From contig FJOG01000017.1 of the NCBI GenBank assembly GCA_900073065.1, positions 124,001-188,000 of the forward strand: 64,000 nucleotides of DNA. Reading direction: 5' to 3'. Position 1 is the stretch's first letter; each line of letters starts with the position of its first letter. A program made the position numbers and the translations under genes. The notes under the pieces are model-generated. The model was given only the letters and a program-made list of their open reading frames with translations. It was not told the origin of the DNA and searched no databases. This DNA comes from Phialocephala subalpina (lineage: Eukaryota > Ascomycota > Leotiomycetes > Helotiales > Mollisiaceae). Positions 34,783 through 46,857 of this stretch are shown one piece after another.

Positions 34783-36130
34783 CGCGTCGCCAAAAGTACA
34801 ACCTTCTCAACGGGGTACTGTTGGGGTCCTTGTGGTAATCACAAGCCGAAATCCTCCACAATGCAGGGAGGAGTACCAGATCGGTGGCTTGTGGCTCTGC
34901 GGGAGGAGAACGGAAGCGCGTTTAGCCCGTTTTGGTAGTTTGCTGCGTCTTCCCTTGATTGGAGTCGTTCCCGAGTGATCGGTATCAACGAGACTTCCAA
35001 GCACCAGCAAGGAGTCGAATAGGAGTCTGACGACCGCGCGGGAGCTTCCAAATCTTGCATGTAAGCAAGCATCTGACCTCCAAAAAATAAGCTTTCTCCT
35101 CCTAGAACGTCCAATATCGGCGTAATATATCTGCACAATCGGGGGATCGAACTTGAAACATGACAGTTCGACGTTTGAAGGATTCCAATTCTCTGGAATG
35201 GATCACCGACTCATGACGACGGGTGTTGACTCCTACGAACAAGTTGATGCAATTGGATGGATATCAAGTACTTTGTTTGTCGAGTTGAAGAAGGGTGGCA
35301 GATTGTGAGGCGCAGACCTTTTGCTTCTCGAAGCCTAGTCCATTTGGCGGATCCACCATTCCCTGCTGATTGGGCCTATTTTCGGCCACCGCGAGGAATC
35401 CAGGCGAGGTGCATCTGACGCCCACAATCTCTGTCTCCATGCAGCAGCCCGCAAAACAATCTACCACTCATCTTGAAGACAAACAGCCATCGTGGTGTGG
35501 CAGAAGATCATTCCTGAATCGCAAGGCCTCCTCATAGGGCTCGTTTCCAGAAGATGCCCGGGACGTGGCCGGTGAACACGACAGCCGGGCCACACTCCGT
35601 TCAGCCTTACACAAAGTTCTGCTGGACGAATCAACGCTAGAAAGCTGCACCTATTTTCAGCCAGCCTTCGATAGTCCCGATTGCCAGCTGCCAAAATGAA
35701 AATCAGCTGGGATGCGGAACAACAATATGAAAAGGCGGCCGATGCCTTCTTTAGATCGAGAGCACTGATGGATGTTTTCTCTTAAGCCCAGGTACATGAA
35801 AGACCTGTTGACAAAGTCTCTCAATTCACAGATTCAGTTCTGTGATGGCGACCTACAGTGGTAAGTGATTTTGCTGTTCTTGTCTGAACTGGCGTTGGAG
35901 ATTGGCGGGGTTACGTGGGAGGGATAAAGGCCAATTGACTTCCTTTTCGAGCATTGATCTTTAGGACAATGTCTTCTGGCCTCCCCTGGATTATGTTTTG
36001 TATCGCAGAAATTAACCATTCGCTGACCGCCCCATAGAAGTACCGCTGCAGGATACTGCAGTTCCCGTACCCGCTGCTTATACCCGGCACCTATCCTACG
36101 ACGTATCAAAGGACACCCAATTCAACCCCC
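34783..36130. other. divergent intergenic region
   Basis: About 1.3 kb between divergent genes. A 29-codon open frame at about 35696-35785 has coding-like composition (MKISWDAEQQYEKAADAFF) but no continuation was found. Nothing else recognised. Confidence 0.5.
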
Positions 36131-36157
36131 ATGTCTACGTTGAGCCAAAACGGATGA
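36131..36157 (+). promoter_or_regulatory. 8-codon upstream ORF overlapping the next start
   Basis: ATG at 36131 opens an eight-codon frame whose TGA (36155-36157) overlaps the ATG (36154-36156) of the four-TM protein as ATGA. Such overlap can couple translation by reinitiation. It matters only if transcription starts upstream of 36131, which is unknown. Confidence 0.4.
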
Positions 36158-37202
36158 CCACTGAGTCTGGTACCACGGAGAAGGATAGTCTGCGGGGGAA
36201 AGACAATGATAAGGAGCTGGAGGAAGAAGAGGTGCGACACGCAAAGACGCGATCCTCCCTTCTGATCTATCTTCGGGATTCGAGGATCTACATTCGAGTT
36301 CTTGCGGTCATCATTATGATCGTGTCATTATCCTTGATCTTGACCGCAGTATTGATGTTTGCAAAGGCACAGAACAAGCCAGGTTACCCAGTATGTTAGA
36401 TTGTACCCTTTATTTGAAGAGATGTAGAGAGCCGAGCTCTTCGCGAGTATTGCGGACTCGGCTCCTCTCGGCTCCTTAGCTCCTCGACTCCCAGATCATA
36501 CTTCAAATCGCATACTAATTTATGTATAGTTGGATAAGATCCCTCAACCTTCATCTGGAATAACGGATAGTCCTTGCATTGTGTTTTCGGGGATTGCAGC
36601 TATGAATTTGGTGCTCAGCATCGGGCTTCTCAGTCTTTCATGCATGTCAAGTAAGGTATGCGTGCTGTCTCAATTCCCTAACAAATGCATCATGGCTCTG
36701 ATGTCTCTTCAAGTTCAGGAAAAGTAACAACGCCCTCAATGCCGTCTTCGCTATCATGAGCGCGGTCGGTTTTGCCAGTTCTATGGCTGCGTGCTTTCAT
36801 CTGAATGCACAGACCAAGCTTGAAAATGACCTCTGGTAAGCAAACTCTTCTTCTGGCATTCGCGTGTAACTAACCACAGCAGGCGATGGTCTTGCAGCAA
36901 TCATAAAAACCACGTTTTCAGCGAGGACCTGGACTTCGGCACCGTATGCTAGTATGTATAAATCCCGTCCTGATTCTACGATTTCGTAGGGAGTCGAGCT
37001 CCCGAAGAGCTCGGCTCCTTGACTCCTCGGCATCCTTTGAAACCACTTACTAACTTTTTGTAGTGTGGTGAGCTACGGCTGGAAATTCGGCCTCGTACAA
37101 GCGTCCCTCGAACTATTGACATTCGTGGTCTCTTGTACCGCTTTCATCCTTGTGAAGTACTCCTACTTCTCGCGTTACGGCCGTTTGGGGAAAGTTTTTT
37201 GA
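36154..37202 (+). CDS. four-transmembrane (MARVEL-like) membrane protein
   Basis: Five exons (36154-36390, 36530-36655, 36714-36835, 36883-36951, 37064-37202) give 230 residues. A charged N-terminus of about 48 residues precedes four hydrophobic segments (RVLAVIIMIVSLSLILTAVL, IVFSGIAAMNLVLSIGLLSL, NAVFAIMSAVGFASSMAACF, and GLVQASLELLTFVVSCTAFI). This layout resembles fungal MARVEL-like integral membrane proteins, but no diagnostic motif fixes the family. The exon 4 acceptor is a CAGCAG tandem, so one residue (Trp-Arg or Cys-Arg-Arg) may vary. Introns 1 and 4 (139 and 112 bp) are enlarged by related GC-rich palindromic elements. An upstream ORF overlaps the start. Confidence 0.75.
36428..36492 (-). 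repeat. palindromic element in intron 1
   Basis: A GC-rich inverted-repeat element of about 65 bp. On the minus strand it begins GGGAGTCGAG and ends CGAAGAGCTCGGCTC. It lies wholly inside intron 1 of the four-TM gene and is partly self-complementary (CCGAG / CTCGG, GAGCCGAG). Confidence 0.65.
36989..37030 (+). repeat. palindromic element in intron 4
   Basis: A 42-bp element starting GGGAGTCGAG and containing CGAAGAGCTCGGCTC, the same two blocks as the element at 36428-36492 but on the opposite strand and with the middle missing. It lies inside intron 4 of the same gene. Confidence 0.65.
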
Positions 37203-38692
37203 GCCTTCAGTTTGAGAGCTGTCATATAATCGCCATTCGTTTCTTGTACATTTTGTTCGGATTCAACAGACGGCGACCTTCGCTACATAATCATAGCCGA
37301 GCATTCGAGCTATCGAACATTCAAAAGATAACAATTGGGGACTACACGTCGAAACTCTTACCGGGAGATCCTTCATGATATTTTGAGGATTAAAATGCGC
37401 CGGATTCAGCCCACGGACTTTACATGCTGTGTTTGGGATGGGACATTCACTTCATCACTTGACTGGTTGGAGCGTCATTGCAGGGTGCGAGGGTTCACCC
37501 CCTGCATTGCACGTCTGGAAACGGCGTCTTGGAGTTGCGATCTTCGGAAATTTTGAGGAGGAAAACAAAAACAATTGGTGAGATATCTCTGATCTTGCCA
37601 TGGCGAAATAACATAAAGTTGGTAATGCATACATGAGAACCAGATTCAACTTTCGTTGTCATTATTGCCAGTGCTTGGCTCAATTCTAGCTTCTCCATGC
37701 CGCAATACCATCGAATGTCTTCATGTTCTCGTGGTCCCATACGGGAGTCTGCATACTTGCAGGCTGCTCAGCAGAAACGAAGGACCGCAATACACAAATA
37801 GAAGTCACAGCCATTCTCTTGCATTTCTTCTGCCTCAATCCGAGTCCGCGAACGAGGACTTTCAATAAACTCCGCATCCTCACGTTTAGTTGGGATTTTT
37901 GTCCAATGTTGCACTGTTGATAGGTCATGAGTTCGATAACGGTCGTACTACCTGCCTGCGGCTATCCGTGTCCTGGACCAACCTTCGAAATTGCCGTCCT
38001 TGAGAAGGAAATATCTCGACGTGAGATCCTCCTAATGAAGCGTTCGATCTCTTTATCCTGCTCTGATGGTACAACTCAGTGGCCGCATTGACAGCTCGAG
38101 TCTAGGGCAACGCACGTTACAGTTCGAAGGACACATGGCTGATTGTGGAACAAACGCGTGGCATCGGACCGTTGAGAAAGATACTAGCAACATCAGAAAT
38201 GATAGCATTCTCTATTGGATATTCGTATCGAGTTGCTATCTTCCATTTCCTCTGTTGGTGCTGTCTTTAGCCTATAATATTTTTCGTGAGCTATTAGCCA
38301 TGTCAGCGAACCGCAAACTTCGATCAAGTATGGATCTCATCTGATGTTCTGACTGTGGTCAGAATGCTGGTATGGAAATCAGTTATATGGCTGCATGAGA
38401 CGGCGGTCCTGCCTCGTGGACCTGCTTTCGATAGTTTGCGCATGCAGGCAAGCGTTCGGGATCATTTCGTCCCCTTGTGCTCGGCTTCACTCGCCTCGGT
38501 ACAAGGCTAACGACAACGAACAATTTACCTTTGAAATCAACACCATGTTGCAAAGAATGAATTTCCTTTTCGCCAAGAAAGCTTTCCATTTTCTGTAACT
38601 ATTCCACTACCTGAGCAAATCTGATCTCTTGGCCTACCCCATTTGTTGGAAGCCAATCGTTGATCGTGCCTTGACCTTCACCACGTTTCGAG
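37203..38692. other. intergenic region
   Basis: About 1.5 kb with several short open frames (one of 92 codons at 38066-38344 has a hydrophobic stretch), none recognisable. No repeat or RNA seen. Confidence 0.5.
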
Positions 38693-40998
38693 ATGTTTTC
38701 CCGTCTTGTCCTCGCATGGAGTCTGGTGGCTGCCTTTTGCTTGGTCACTACGGCTCCAACACCTGGCAACTCCTCTCAGCCCTATGCTATCACCGGTGTT
38801 CGTACTGGACTTATGCGCCGCCAGTCAAGTACAAATTGGCCAGCTCGACGCGCCCTCAATGACCTTATCCACGACGTACCGCAATGGCCAGTCGAACACC
38901 CTTCTTTCTTGCTACTGTTCCGGAGAAATCCACATGATGTTTGACAAGCATGCTGACATTTTGGCTCCAGGTCTCTTTTCGTTCAAGCTTATAACAAATT
39001 TCAACAGCAGGATGAATCATTCTTCCTCTCCTACCACGAAATTGCAGGAATTCACGGCAGTGAGTACCTCTTCCGTAAATCCTTGCTCTATGATGGAGCC
39101 AGCTTCTATTACAAACGTTTCAATTTCAGCGCTGACACGAAATAGGACCATACTACTCTTGGAATTATGCGCCTCAAGGAAATGGAGCACCGACTACTGG
39201 TTATTGTACCCATGGTGAGCAGGGAATTTTAACCCACTTGTCCATGTATCTCTAACATTACCACAGGAAGCGTTCTCTTTCTGTCCTGGCATCGACCATA
39301 TCTAGCTCTTTACGAGGTGAAATCTCCTTCACACCCCCTTCCCGGAAAATGTCGTCTAATATTTGGTAGCAAGTTATAGCTTCATTCGCACAAGACGTCG
39401 TCAAGACCTACCCCGCATCTATGCAAGCAACATGGCAAATTGCTGCCGACCAATTACGTATCCCCTTCTGGGACTGGGCCAGCAATTACACCCTGCCAGA
39501 CATCGCCGAACAATCCACGACCCAAATCATGAATTCCTCAGGAAAATACCAAACTGTCAACAACCCACTTTACCAGTACAAGTTCCAAAACATGCCTATG
39601 AACGCGCAGTACTTTCCAACAACCGACAGCGATGGTTGGCTCGCCAAGTATCCACAGACGATGAGGGGTGTTTCTGTTCAAGGGGGCCCTTCAAATCCTG
39701 GTCTGTCTAATTACTATATGGCCTACTATAAATTCAAGAGTGCTACTGTGAGTAAAATCTCCAGAGGGATGTTATCATCAGCTGATCTACGAATAGTGGT
39801 ATGCTCTTACAAGATCTGCAGGACTGTTCAACAACTTCAGCACGACAGCATATTCAGGAACGTCTTTGGAGTCAGTTCACAACAACGTCCACGTAGCTAT
39901 CGGTGCAAACGCTGGACACATGTCACTTCTAGCTTACGCAGCCTATGATCCAATCTTGTACGTCTCGTGCTTATCCATAACCACCTTTCAGGAATTAACT
40001 AACAGATCATAGTTGGTTGCATGTGAGTACACATCAGACAAGTCAACTCTTCACGGTACTATATTGACAATTCCCAGCATGCAAACGTTGACAGATTATA
40101 CGCCATCTGGCAAGCTCTCAATCCTAACTCCTTCGTCGTCCCAACAACTGAACCCTTCGGCACATTCGCTCTCGCACAAGGAACCCAAGAAGACGAGACG
40201 ACCCCTCTTGAACCATTTGCATCTAGCGGAGACGCACCATACTACACCTCTGATACTTCTCGATTGCCCAGTGTATTCGGATATACCTATCCCGAGATGC
40301 TAGATTGGAATATCCCTACTGCACAGCTGACTGCCAATGTCGCGGCAACCATCCATACTTTGTACAATCCTAATAACCAGCTCACGAAGCGTGCTGCAGG
40401 AAGCACTGCATTGGTGAGGAAAGAGGTAAGACATCCTCTCCAAAAAGCTTTAATTCCACGAATGGAATGCTGATTATCATTCGCAGTGGTTCGCAGGCGT
40501 AAAAGTCAACAAATTCGACCTCCAAGGCACGCGTTTCAGCATCCAACTCTTCCTCGGTCACGTCCCACAGAATCCTGAAGAATGGCTCAACAGTGGCAAT
40601 AATATCGGTTCTTTCACAATCTTCCCGCCTCCGAATCCAAGCGGTGGACCGATACCGGAGGTCCTTGCATATTCCGAGTACAGTTTGGTTGAGGCTCTGA
40701 CGGAGAAGGGGCCGAATATGGAGGATGTTGGTGCTGTGACGGAATATTTGAAAGAGGATTTGCATTGGAGAGTGCAAAAGGTATGTTGTTCACCCTTTGA
40801 ATGAAGTTGGAGGGGAAGCTGACTGGAGTGTAGTTCGACGGAACGATCGTCCCTACCAACCAAGTTCCAAGTCTCGTTATTACGGTCCAGAGCGAAACTG
40901 TTACGATGGGAAAGGATAATACCGAGTTACCATCCTATTCCGATGTCACAATCGCCGCCAGTGCTACGGAGGGCAAGGCTGGTGGATTCGCGGGATAA
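38693..40998 (+). CDS. secreted tyrosinase
   Basis: Ten exons (38693-38916, 38971-39059, 39146-39214, 39267-39316, 39370-39747, 39797-39957, 40013-40022, 40078-40425, 40487-40780, 40834-40998) give 595 residues. Type-3 copper protein: CuA histidines in GIHGRPY (103), YCTHG (127) and SWHRPY (136), CuB in VHNNVH (298, 302) and FWLHHANVDR (327/328). Tyrosinases oxidise monophenols and o-diphenols to quinones, feeding melanin. An N-terminal hydrophobic leader (MFSRLVLAWSLVAAFCLVTT) suggests secretion. The C-terminal extension after about 395 fits the shielding domain of fungal pro-tyrosinases. Exon 7 is 10 nt. The exon 1/2 junction is the weak point: the donor chosen (GTTCCG) is poor, and a different junction would change about 25 residues around position 70. 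Confidence 0.88.
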
Positions 40999-42306
40999 AG
41001 ACAGAATATATGTTGTAGAGTTGATGCATCATTTTGCAGTGGATTTTGAGCATGAAGATAAATAGATCTTCGATAGCTTTGAGCTGGGTGGGAGCTATCT
41101 CATGAAGTTGTCACAGTTGCATGCATGCAGGACAGCTACAAGGCTTCTATGTCGTGCCTTTAATGATATTCAATGATTCCAGATCTGCTGCACTCTGCAG
41201 ATGTGAGGGGGTGATGAGATGGGGATACCTACTAGCCATTTCAGAAATCTATCTGGGTGCCTAAGACCTCGCCTAGGCAAAACAAATCACTTCCTTGGAG
41301 AAGTCTGCACCGAATAAACTGCCATACGATGACAAAGGACTTTCAATAATTCGATTCGCTAAAAGTACTAGAGATTCAAGGAGCAAATGTGGCAAAAAGC
41401 CGAGATCAGTGTTTAAAGGCTCGCGGTGTCAAGAAAAAGTGACGGCTTAAAGTTCCAAGTAGAAGGGAACATTCGAAGCCGAGGAAAGTCTTCAAGTAGA
41501 GTCGAGTCTTTTGCTATTAAGAAATAGAGCCTCGCGTCTTCGCCAAAGGCTCCTAAAAGTTCACTACAAAGTAAATTGAGTTCTAAGATATTATATTGCT
41601 CTTATATCTAGCTTTTTAAAAGTCTGTGTCCTATTTTCACTCGATATCGCGAGACTGTTAATTCGTTTGTCACAATAGAACCAAGCATATCCTTCCTTGC
41701 TTCAAAAAAGAGAGCATCTGGATCAGGGTTTTGTGAGAGACCTGCAGAGTAATACACTTGCTGGGATTCAAGATCATTCTCAATGCGCTCCATTAGATGG
41801 CAGGTGTCGTCTCATCTGATAGATCCAATATTTGACTTGACAGCAAATTAAAAGTGATAACAGTTTAAACATGACGACAGTTTCGAACACTGAACAATCA
41901 AAGAATCTTCCATCTGCTTAAGTCTCGATTCAATAAAGGACCACTCGCTCTTGAAAGAGACACTTATCATGGGTTCGGCAAGGTACTTTTCCTCTTGGCT
42001 ACCAGGCTTTCGTGACATCGTGCAAAGCTTTGCTGGATTGCTTTAGAGTCCACTCTAATCGTTCTGGAGTATTTATAAGAACCAGCGAACGACTCTCGAG
42101 ATGGTTCGAGTATTGGAGTTGATTCCTAGTGATCTCATGGCGGGGTAGTTCGGCTACCCCGCATTTTGTGCCCTCCACGCCCTCGGAACTCAAGCTGACA
42201 GCCCGAACATACAATGAACAAAACATTGAGGCCCTTCAAAGTCAACTTACTAACCTATCTCAAGGAAAGAAATCGAAAAAGAAAAAGTAAATAGCAAGTC
42301 GCTGCT
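40999..42306. other. intergenic region, possible transposon remnant
   Basis: About 1.3 kb. Near 42220-42293 one frame reads IEALQSQLTNL then a Lys-rich end (KKSKKKK, stop), like the coiled, basic tail of a fungal DDE transposase, and the upstream part is degraded. A perfect hairpin lies at 42140-42162. No intact gene. Confidence 0.4.
42140..42162. repeat. 9-bp GC-rich hairpin
   Basis: GCGGGGTAG and CTACCCCGC are perfect inverted repeats around a TTCGG loop. Position and function are unexplained; it lies about 145 bp upstream of the AtuA gene start. Confidence 0.6.
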
Positions 42307-44740
42307 ATGAATCGCAACCGTGCAATCCGGATCGGAGGTTGGCTCGCCCCTTTTCCTGGTCTTCAGTTGCACGTAATAGAATTTTATCTTCGATTGTACC
42401 TGGAGGTATTCTCATCTGAGAGTCTTCTTTGAGCCATATCGTTATAACCTGCATATTAAGTCTGGAATAAAGCTAACTATAATATCCAGGAGCATCGGGA
42501 AGTGCCTCAGACCGCCGTCATGCCATCGCTACTTTCGCGGCAAATTGTCCCTCAGATCCAGTGGACGTGATCATCGGCGACGTATGCCTCTCTGGCCTTA
42601 CCATGCTGTTTTGTACTGTTTTTTTTTAGCCTCGTGATGATAACCGAACCCCATAGTGGCTATCCGAAGCCAACATGGCTACCCTAGCCGCGAAGTCCCA
42701 ATCTCCAACTGAGATACTCTACGAGAAGACCTTCCTCGAAGCTCTGTTCCCTGCATTACCGGATATCGCGAAGTACAGAATCAAGGTAGCAGTCAATGCA
42801 GGAGGAAGTGATACCAAAGGATTATTTACCGCAGTGAAGAAGATGTTGAAAGAGAAGGGACTGGAGGATAAGCTAAAAGTTGCCTGGATAGAAGGAGACG
42901 ATGTTCTAGACATCGTCAAGAAGAAATTGGAAGCAAGCGAAAATAAAAACCAAAAGAAGGAAAGTAAATGGAAACAAATCCGCAACACACCAATGGGCAA
43001 AAGAAGAGACGGACTAAGCATCTTCGACGCCTGGATGGAAAGCGAAGACGTCTCATCCGAAGTAAAATCCATCCTTTCCAACCTCTCCCCAGAAGCAGAG
43101 AACGAATTCTTCAATCTCTGCACAAACGAATCTCTCCACTCCTGGCAATGGAAAGACAACATAATAGCAGCTCAAGCCTATCTTGGCGGAATGGGAATCG
43201 CAAAGGCCTTTCAAGAAGGTGCGGATATTGTTCTTTGCGGTAGAGTCTCGGACGCCAGTCCGGTGATTGGAGCTGCGGCTTGGTGGCATAGGTGGTCTCG
43301 AGAGGAGAACTTGCAGGAGGTGGCGAGTGCGTTGGTGGCGGGGCATTTGATTGAGTGCTCGAATTATATCTGCGGTGGGAATTTTTCTGGGTTTAAGGAG
43401 TTGGAGGGGATGGGAGGAGGGTGGTTGGACATTGGGTATCCGATTGCAGAGATAGGGAGAAAGGGAGAGGTGGTTATTACGAAGCAGAAGGGGGCAGGAG
43501 GGAATGTGAGTGGTAAGTGCAAGAATTTTGTTTTCTTGATTCGAAGTCTATCGACTTTTCAGACATTCTCGCCTCTTGGGACATTCTCCTCTTCTTTTTG
43601 AACAAGCGAAATGATTTTCGTTGAAGAGTTTGCTACTCTGCTAGTTTTGAAAACTGCTGACGTCTCCACCACACAGTTGATACGTGCAAAGCCCAGCTGC
43701 TTTATGAAATTCAGGGACCTTGGTACTTCAACAGCGATGTCACCGCCGTGATCGACGAGATCGCTTTCGAACATCTCAGCACAAACCGAGTGAAGGTCTC
43801 CGGCATCAAAGCACTTCATCCTCCCCCAACCACCAAAGTGGGAATCACCGCAAATGGTGGTTTCCAAGCTGAAGTACACTGGTTTCTTGTCGGACTTGAC
43901 ATCAAGGAGAAAGCTAGAATGTTGGAGACGCAAATCCGACAAGCCCTTGGCGATACTTCGAGGTTTCATGTCCTGAAATTCACACTGAATGGTACGGCTG
44001 CAGAAAACCCAACAGATCAAAACTCTGCGACAGTCGGTTTCAGGGTCTTCGCGCAGGCGAGGAATGCGAATGATATTGCTCCCGATAAGTTTTTGAGACC
44101 GATTATCGATCTCATCATGTGCAGCTATCCTGGTGCTACATTCCATCTGGACTTTCGTCAAGGTATCCCGAAGCCAGTGCAAGAGTACTTCGTCACTCTT
44201 CTTCCCCAAACGGATGTCCGGTATATGGTTCACGTGGATGCCGAGCAAAACTTCGATATTGAATGTCCAAAAGTGACTAAGACTTTTCCTTGTGACCAAC
44301 CGAGCCAGGAGACCTCCTTGGTGCGTGCGAAGGATTTCGGTGAGACAGTTCGAGGCCCTCTGGGATTGCTTGTCCATGCTCGGTCTGGCGACAAGGGCTC
44401 AAATGCGAATGTAGGATTCTGGGTGAGACATCAAGACGAGTATGACTGGATGCGGAGTCTGCTGAGTACCGAGACCATGAAAGCATTGCTGGCTGACGAA
44501 TATAATGGGAAGAAGATCGTAAGTCGTTTTCCTCGTCCAATGCATTCAAGACGCTGACAATAAAAGGATCGTTTCGAACTGCCGAACATTTGGGCTGTGC
44601 ACTTCCTCCTTCATGACCATCTTGACCGAGGGGTCAGCTGCTCGAGCACATACGATTTCTTGGCGAAAAATGTTGGTGAATTTCTTCGGAGTCGACATGT
44701 CGATTTGCCAAAACGATTTTTGAATCGCAGAAAGCTCTAA
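42307..44740 (+). CDS. AtuA / DUF1446 family protein
   Basis: Five exons (42307-42337, 42490-42581, 42657-43512, 43677-44518, 44567-44740), 664 residues. Splicing assembles the family N-terminus IRIGGASGSASDRRHAIA, then DPVDVIIGDWLSEANM, KVAVNAGGSDTKGL, VAWIEGDDV, VLCGRVSDASP, IECSNYICGGNFSGF, AQLLYEIQGPWYFNSDVTA and LLVHARSGDKGSNANVGFW. The first two thirds is the AtuA domain, the end the AtuA-like C-terminal domain. In Pseudomonas AtuA is needed for acyclic terpene (citronellol/geraniol) use, although its reaction is not settled; fungal roles are unknown. Exon 1 is only 31 nt with a weak donor (GTTGGC), but without it and exon 2 the protein would start inside the domain at Met-Ala-Thr. Confidence 0.85.
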
Positions 44741-44794
44741 ATTCGAGCAAAAACAGAATAATTGTTGAACGGAAATCGTCTGACATTGCTCGGA

Positions 44795-45292
44795 TCATTT
44801 CTTGTCCCCGACCAGGGTTCCATCATCGGTATCCGCAAGGGTCTCGGCATACGGACTCTCGGGTTTGGCAAGGCTCAGGACGGTGCTCTGAACGCCCAGT
44901 GCGATCCGATAGCCAGCAAGTCCAAGTAGAGCTATGATGACAAGAAGGAGGTTGATCACCGCGAGGAGACATAGCGGTATCGTATGCCATAATTGAACGC
45001 GGCGAAGAGGGCAGCCTTTGGGTTTCTTCTCTCCAGCCTCGTCTTCCGTTTCGAACAGACCGGCAAGCATGAACCGAAGTGGGCATCTCGGTGGTGGTGG
45101 TATGACCGTATCTCCCGAATTTGTGGATGAAATTGATTCCGTGTCGCCATCTTTATCCTTGTCTCTCTTGCTTCTCTTCTTCTTGCTTTGGGTGATGATC
45201 ACTTCGCCCGAATGTCGTCGGGCTCGACTGTTGGGGTAATGTTTTTCTTTCTCTGACGCCGGCATTCCGAAGGTGAGAAGAGTGGCGGACAT
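44795..45292 (-). CDS. small single-pass membrane protein
   Basis: One exon, 165 residues, convergent with the AtuA gene and 54 bp from its stop. The N-terminal half is basic and Ser-rich (KKKRSKRDKDKD), then PPPPRCPLRF, then one long hydrophobic segment (about residues 109-130, IPLCLLAVINLLLVIIALLG) and a short acidic tail. No family is recognised. A second CPLRR motif before the membrane segment gives paired Cys-Pro-Leu-Arg motifs, perhaps palmitoylation sites. Confidence 0.6.
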   Translation of the reverse strand: MSATLLTFGMPASEKEKHYPNSRARRHSGEVIITQSKKKRSKRDKDKDGDTESISSTNSGDTVIPPPPRCPLRFMLAGLFETEDEAGEKKPKGCPLRRVQLWHTIPLCLLAVINLLLVIIALLGLAGYRIALGVQSTVLSLAKPESPYAETLADTDDGTLVGDKK

Positions 45293-46857
45293 TGGAGAGT
45301 TAAAAGAAGCAGGTTCTGTTAATATAGTCGGTTGTACCGGACACCCTCAGTTTCCAATTAATTGACGAGCAGGGTTGTTCGTGTGATACGAAGCGGCGCA
45401 ATTATAACAAGAGCATTATTGACCATGTAAAATCGATAGCTGCCCGAGAACATGCTTCAGGGCCCGATGACCGAATAACGGCACGAGGCTCCCAAGGCTG
45501 AAGGCTATTGTGCTATGTGAGACATTGATTCTGATGTTCCAGGCCTCGAATCTGCAGCCAGTGAGAGCCGAGCAACGTGGCATCGACAGATGATTTTAGC
45601 CGTACACCATCTTCTACATCAAAAGCCTGACATCTTGTTTTCAAGCAAGACATCGGGGCAGTTTTGAAGGATTTAGACCCCACATTCCTTGGAACACCTG
45701 ATAGGCCCAAGATTCGAGATCGCGAAGCTGCTGCAAGCCAACATTCGGGCTCCCACTCGATAGGTGCCCAACTCCTTGATGCGCAATTAGTCTAAGGTAC
45801 ATCGGCACGATCATTCGACAATGCAACAGCTGACAATGTGCTTGGTCCACTTGGACAAGCCTCAGACAGAACTCGGGCGTCGAAAGAGAGCTGAAGCTTT
45901 GAAATCATCGAATCGGGGGAGATTGAGAGATGATGGGGTGCAGCAAATACGAATTTTCAGAGAGCAGAGCTCTGATTGCTGAACGAAATAGATTCTGCCT
46001 TACAGCCACCCATCCAAGTGGTAACCAATGCGAAAAGGGGATGTTTGTAAATGTCCGAACACGCATTCCGAGCGTTCTCCTTACATATGCGAGTTCAGGA
46101 TCCCGAATCGAGATGATGCAAACCTACATGCAGAGTCGCATCCTGGACTTGGACAATGATAATTGCTCAGCTGGACGACGTCAGCTGCCGTTGTGAGACA
46201 TTGAAATACAAGATTTTGCAAGGAATGTTGAGACCCTGTCAAAGTACGACCACATCCGTTTAACATGGTGTAGCTCGTCAAACTTGCTAGCATAGCACTC
46301 ATGTCTCCAGGATGTCTATCGCCGAAGCCAAGGGCGAGGATAGAGACTCTGCCCGCCCCGATGAGATGTGGATCTTTGCGCTGCGTAACAGTAAGCATCA
46401 ATAAATGAAGAGAAGATAGAGGCGATATGGAATGCAAAGTTTATGGAAGCTTAGCAGAAATTTGACGATGTTAGATAGAGCCATTTCATAGGAAGGTCAT
46501 CGTGTAGCCTCGCATCCTAGCATTAAAACAAACCCCCAAATTTCTCCATGTCAAGTTTCGAGTCGATAAGTAGATAGCGGTACAACATAGGCGTGAGGTC
46601 AAACCGCCGTTCTATCTCCATCAGCTCTTTGGTATAACTTCGTAGAATGGATATCTCTTCCTTTTTCCTCTTTTGTCGAGAGGTCAATTCGACAAATGCC
46701 ATTCCTTTTTATCATACTGATTCATTGCCCACGAGCGATCATCGTTAAACACCACAACAGTCTCTCCATTTAGGCAGTAATTCTCGCAGCCTTTTAAGCA
46801 TTTCAGGAAGAGTTTTTTCCTCCGTAGCCATGTCATAGAGGAGGTTCTTCTGCAAGG
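45293..46857. other. intergenic region
   Basis: About 1.6 kb; only short open frames without recognisable domains on either strand. No repeat or RNA gene seen. Confidence 0.5.

Noticed and set aside
42719..43162. 147-codon minus-strand frame
   Set aside because: It lies antisense to the AtuA-family exon 3 and is explained by that gene's codon bias.
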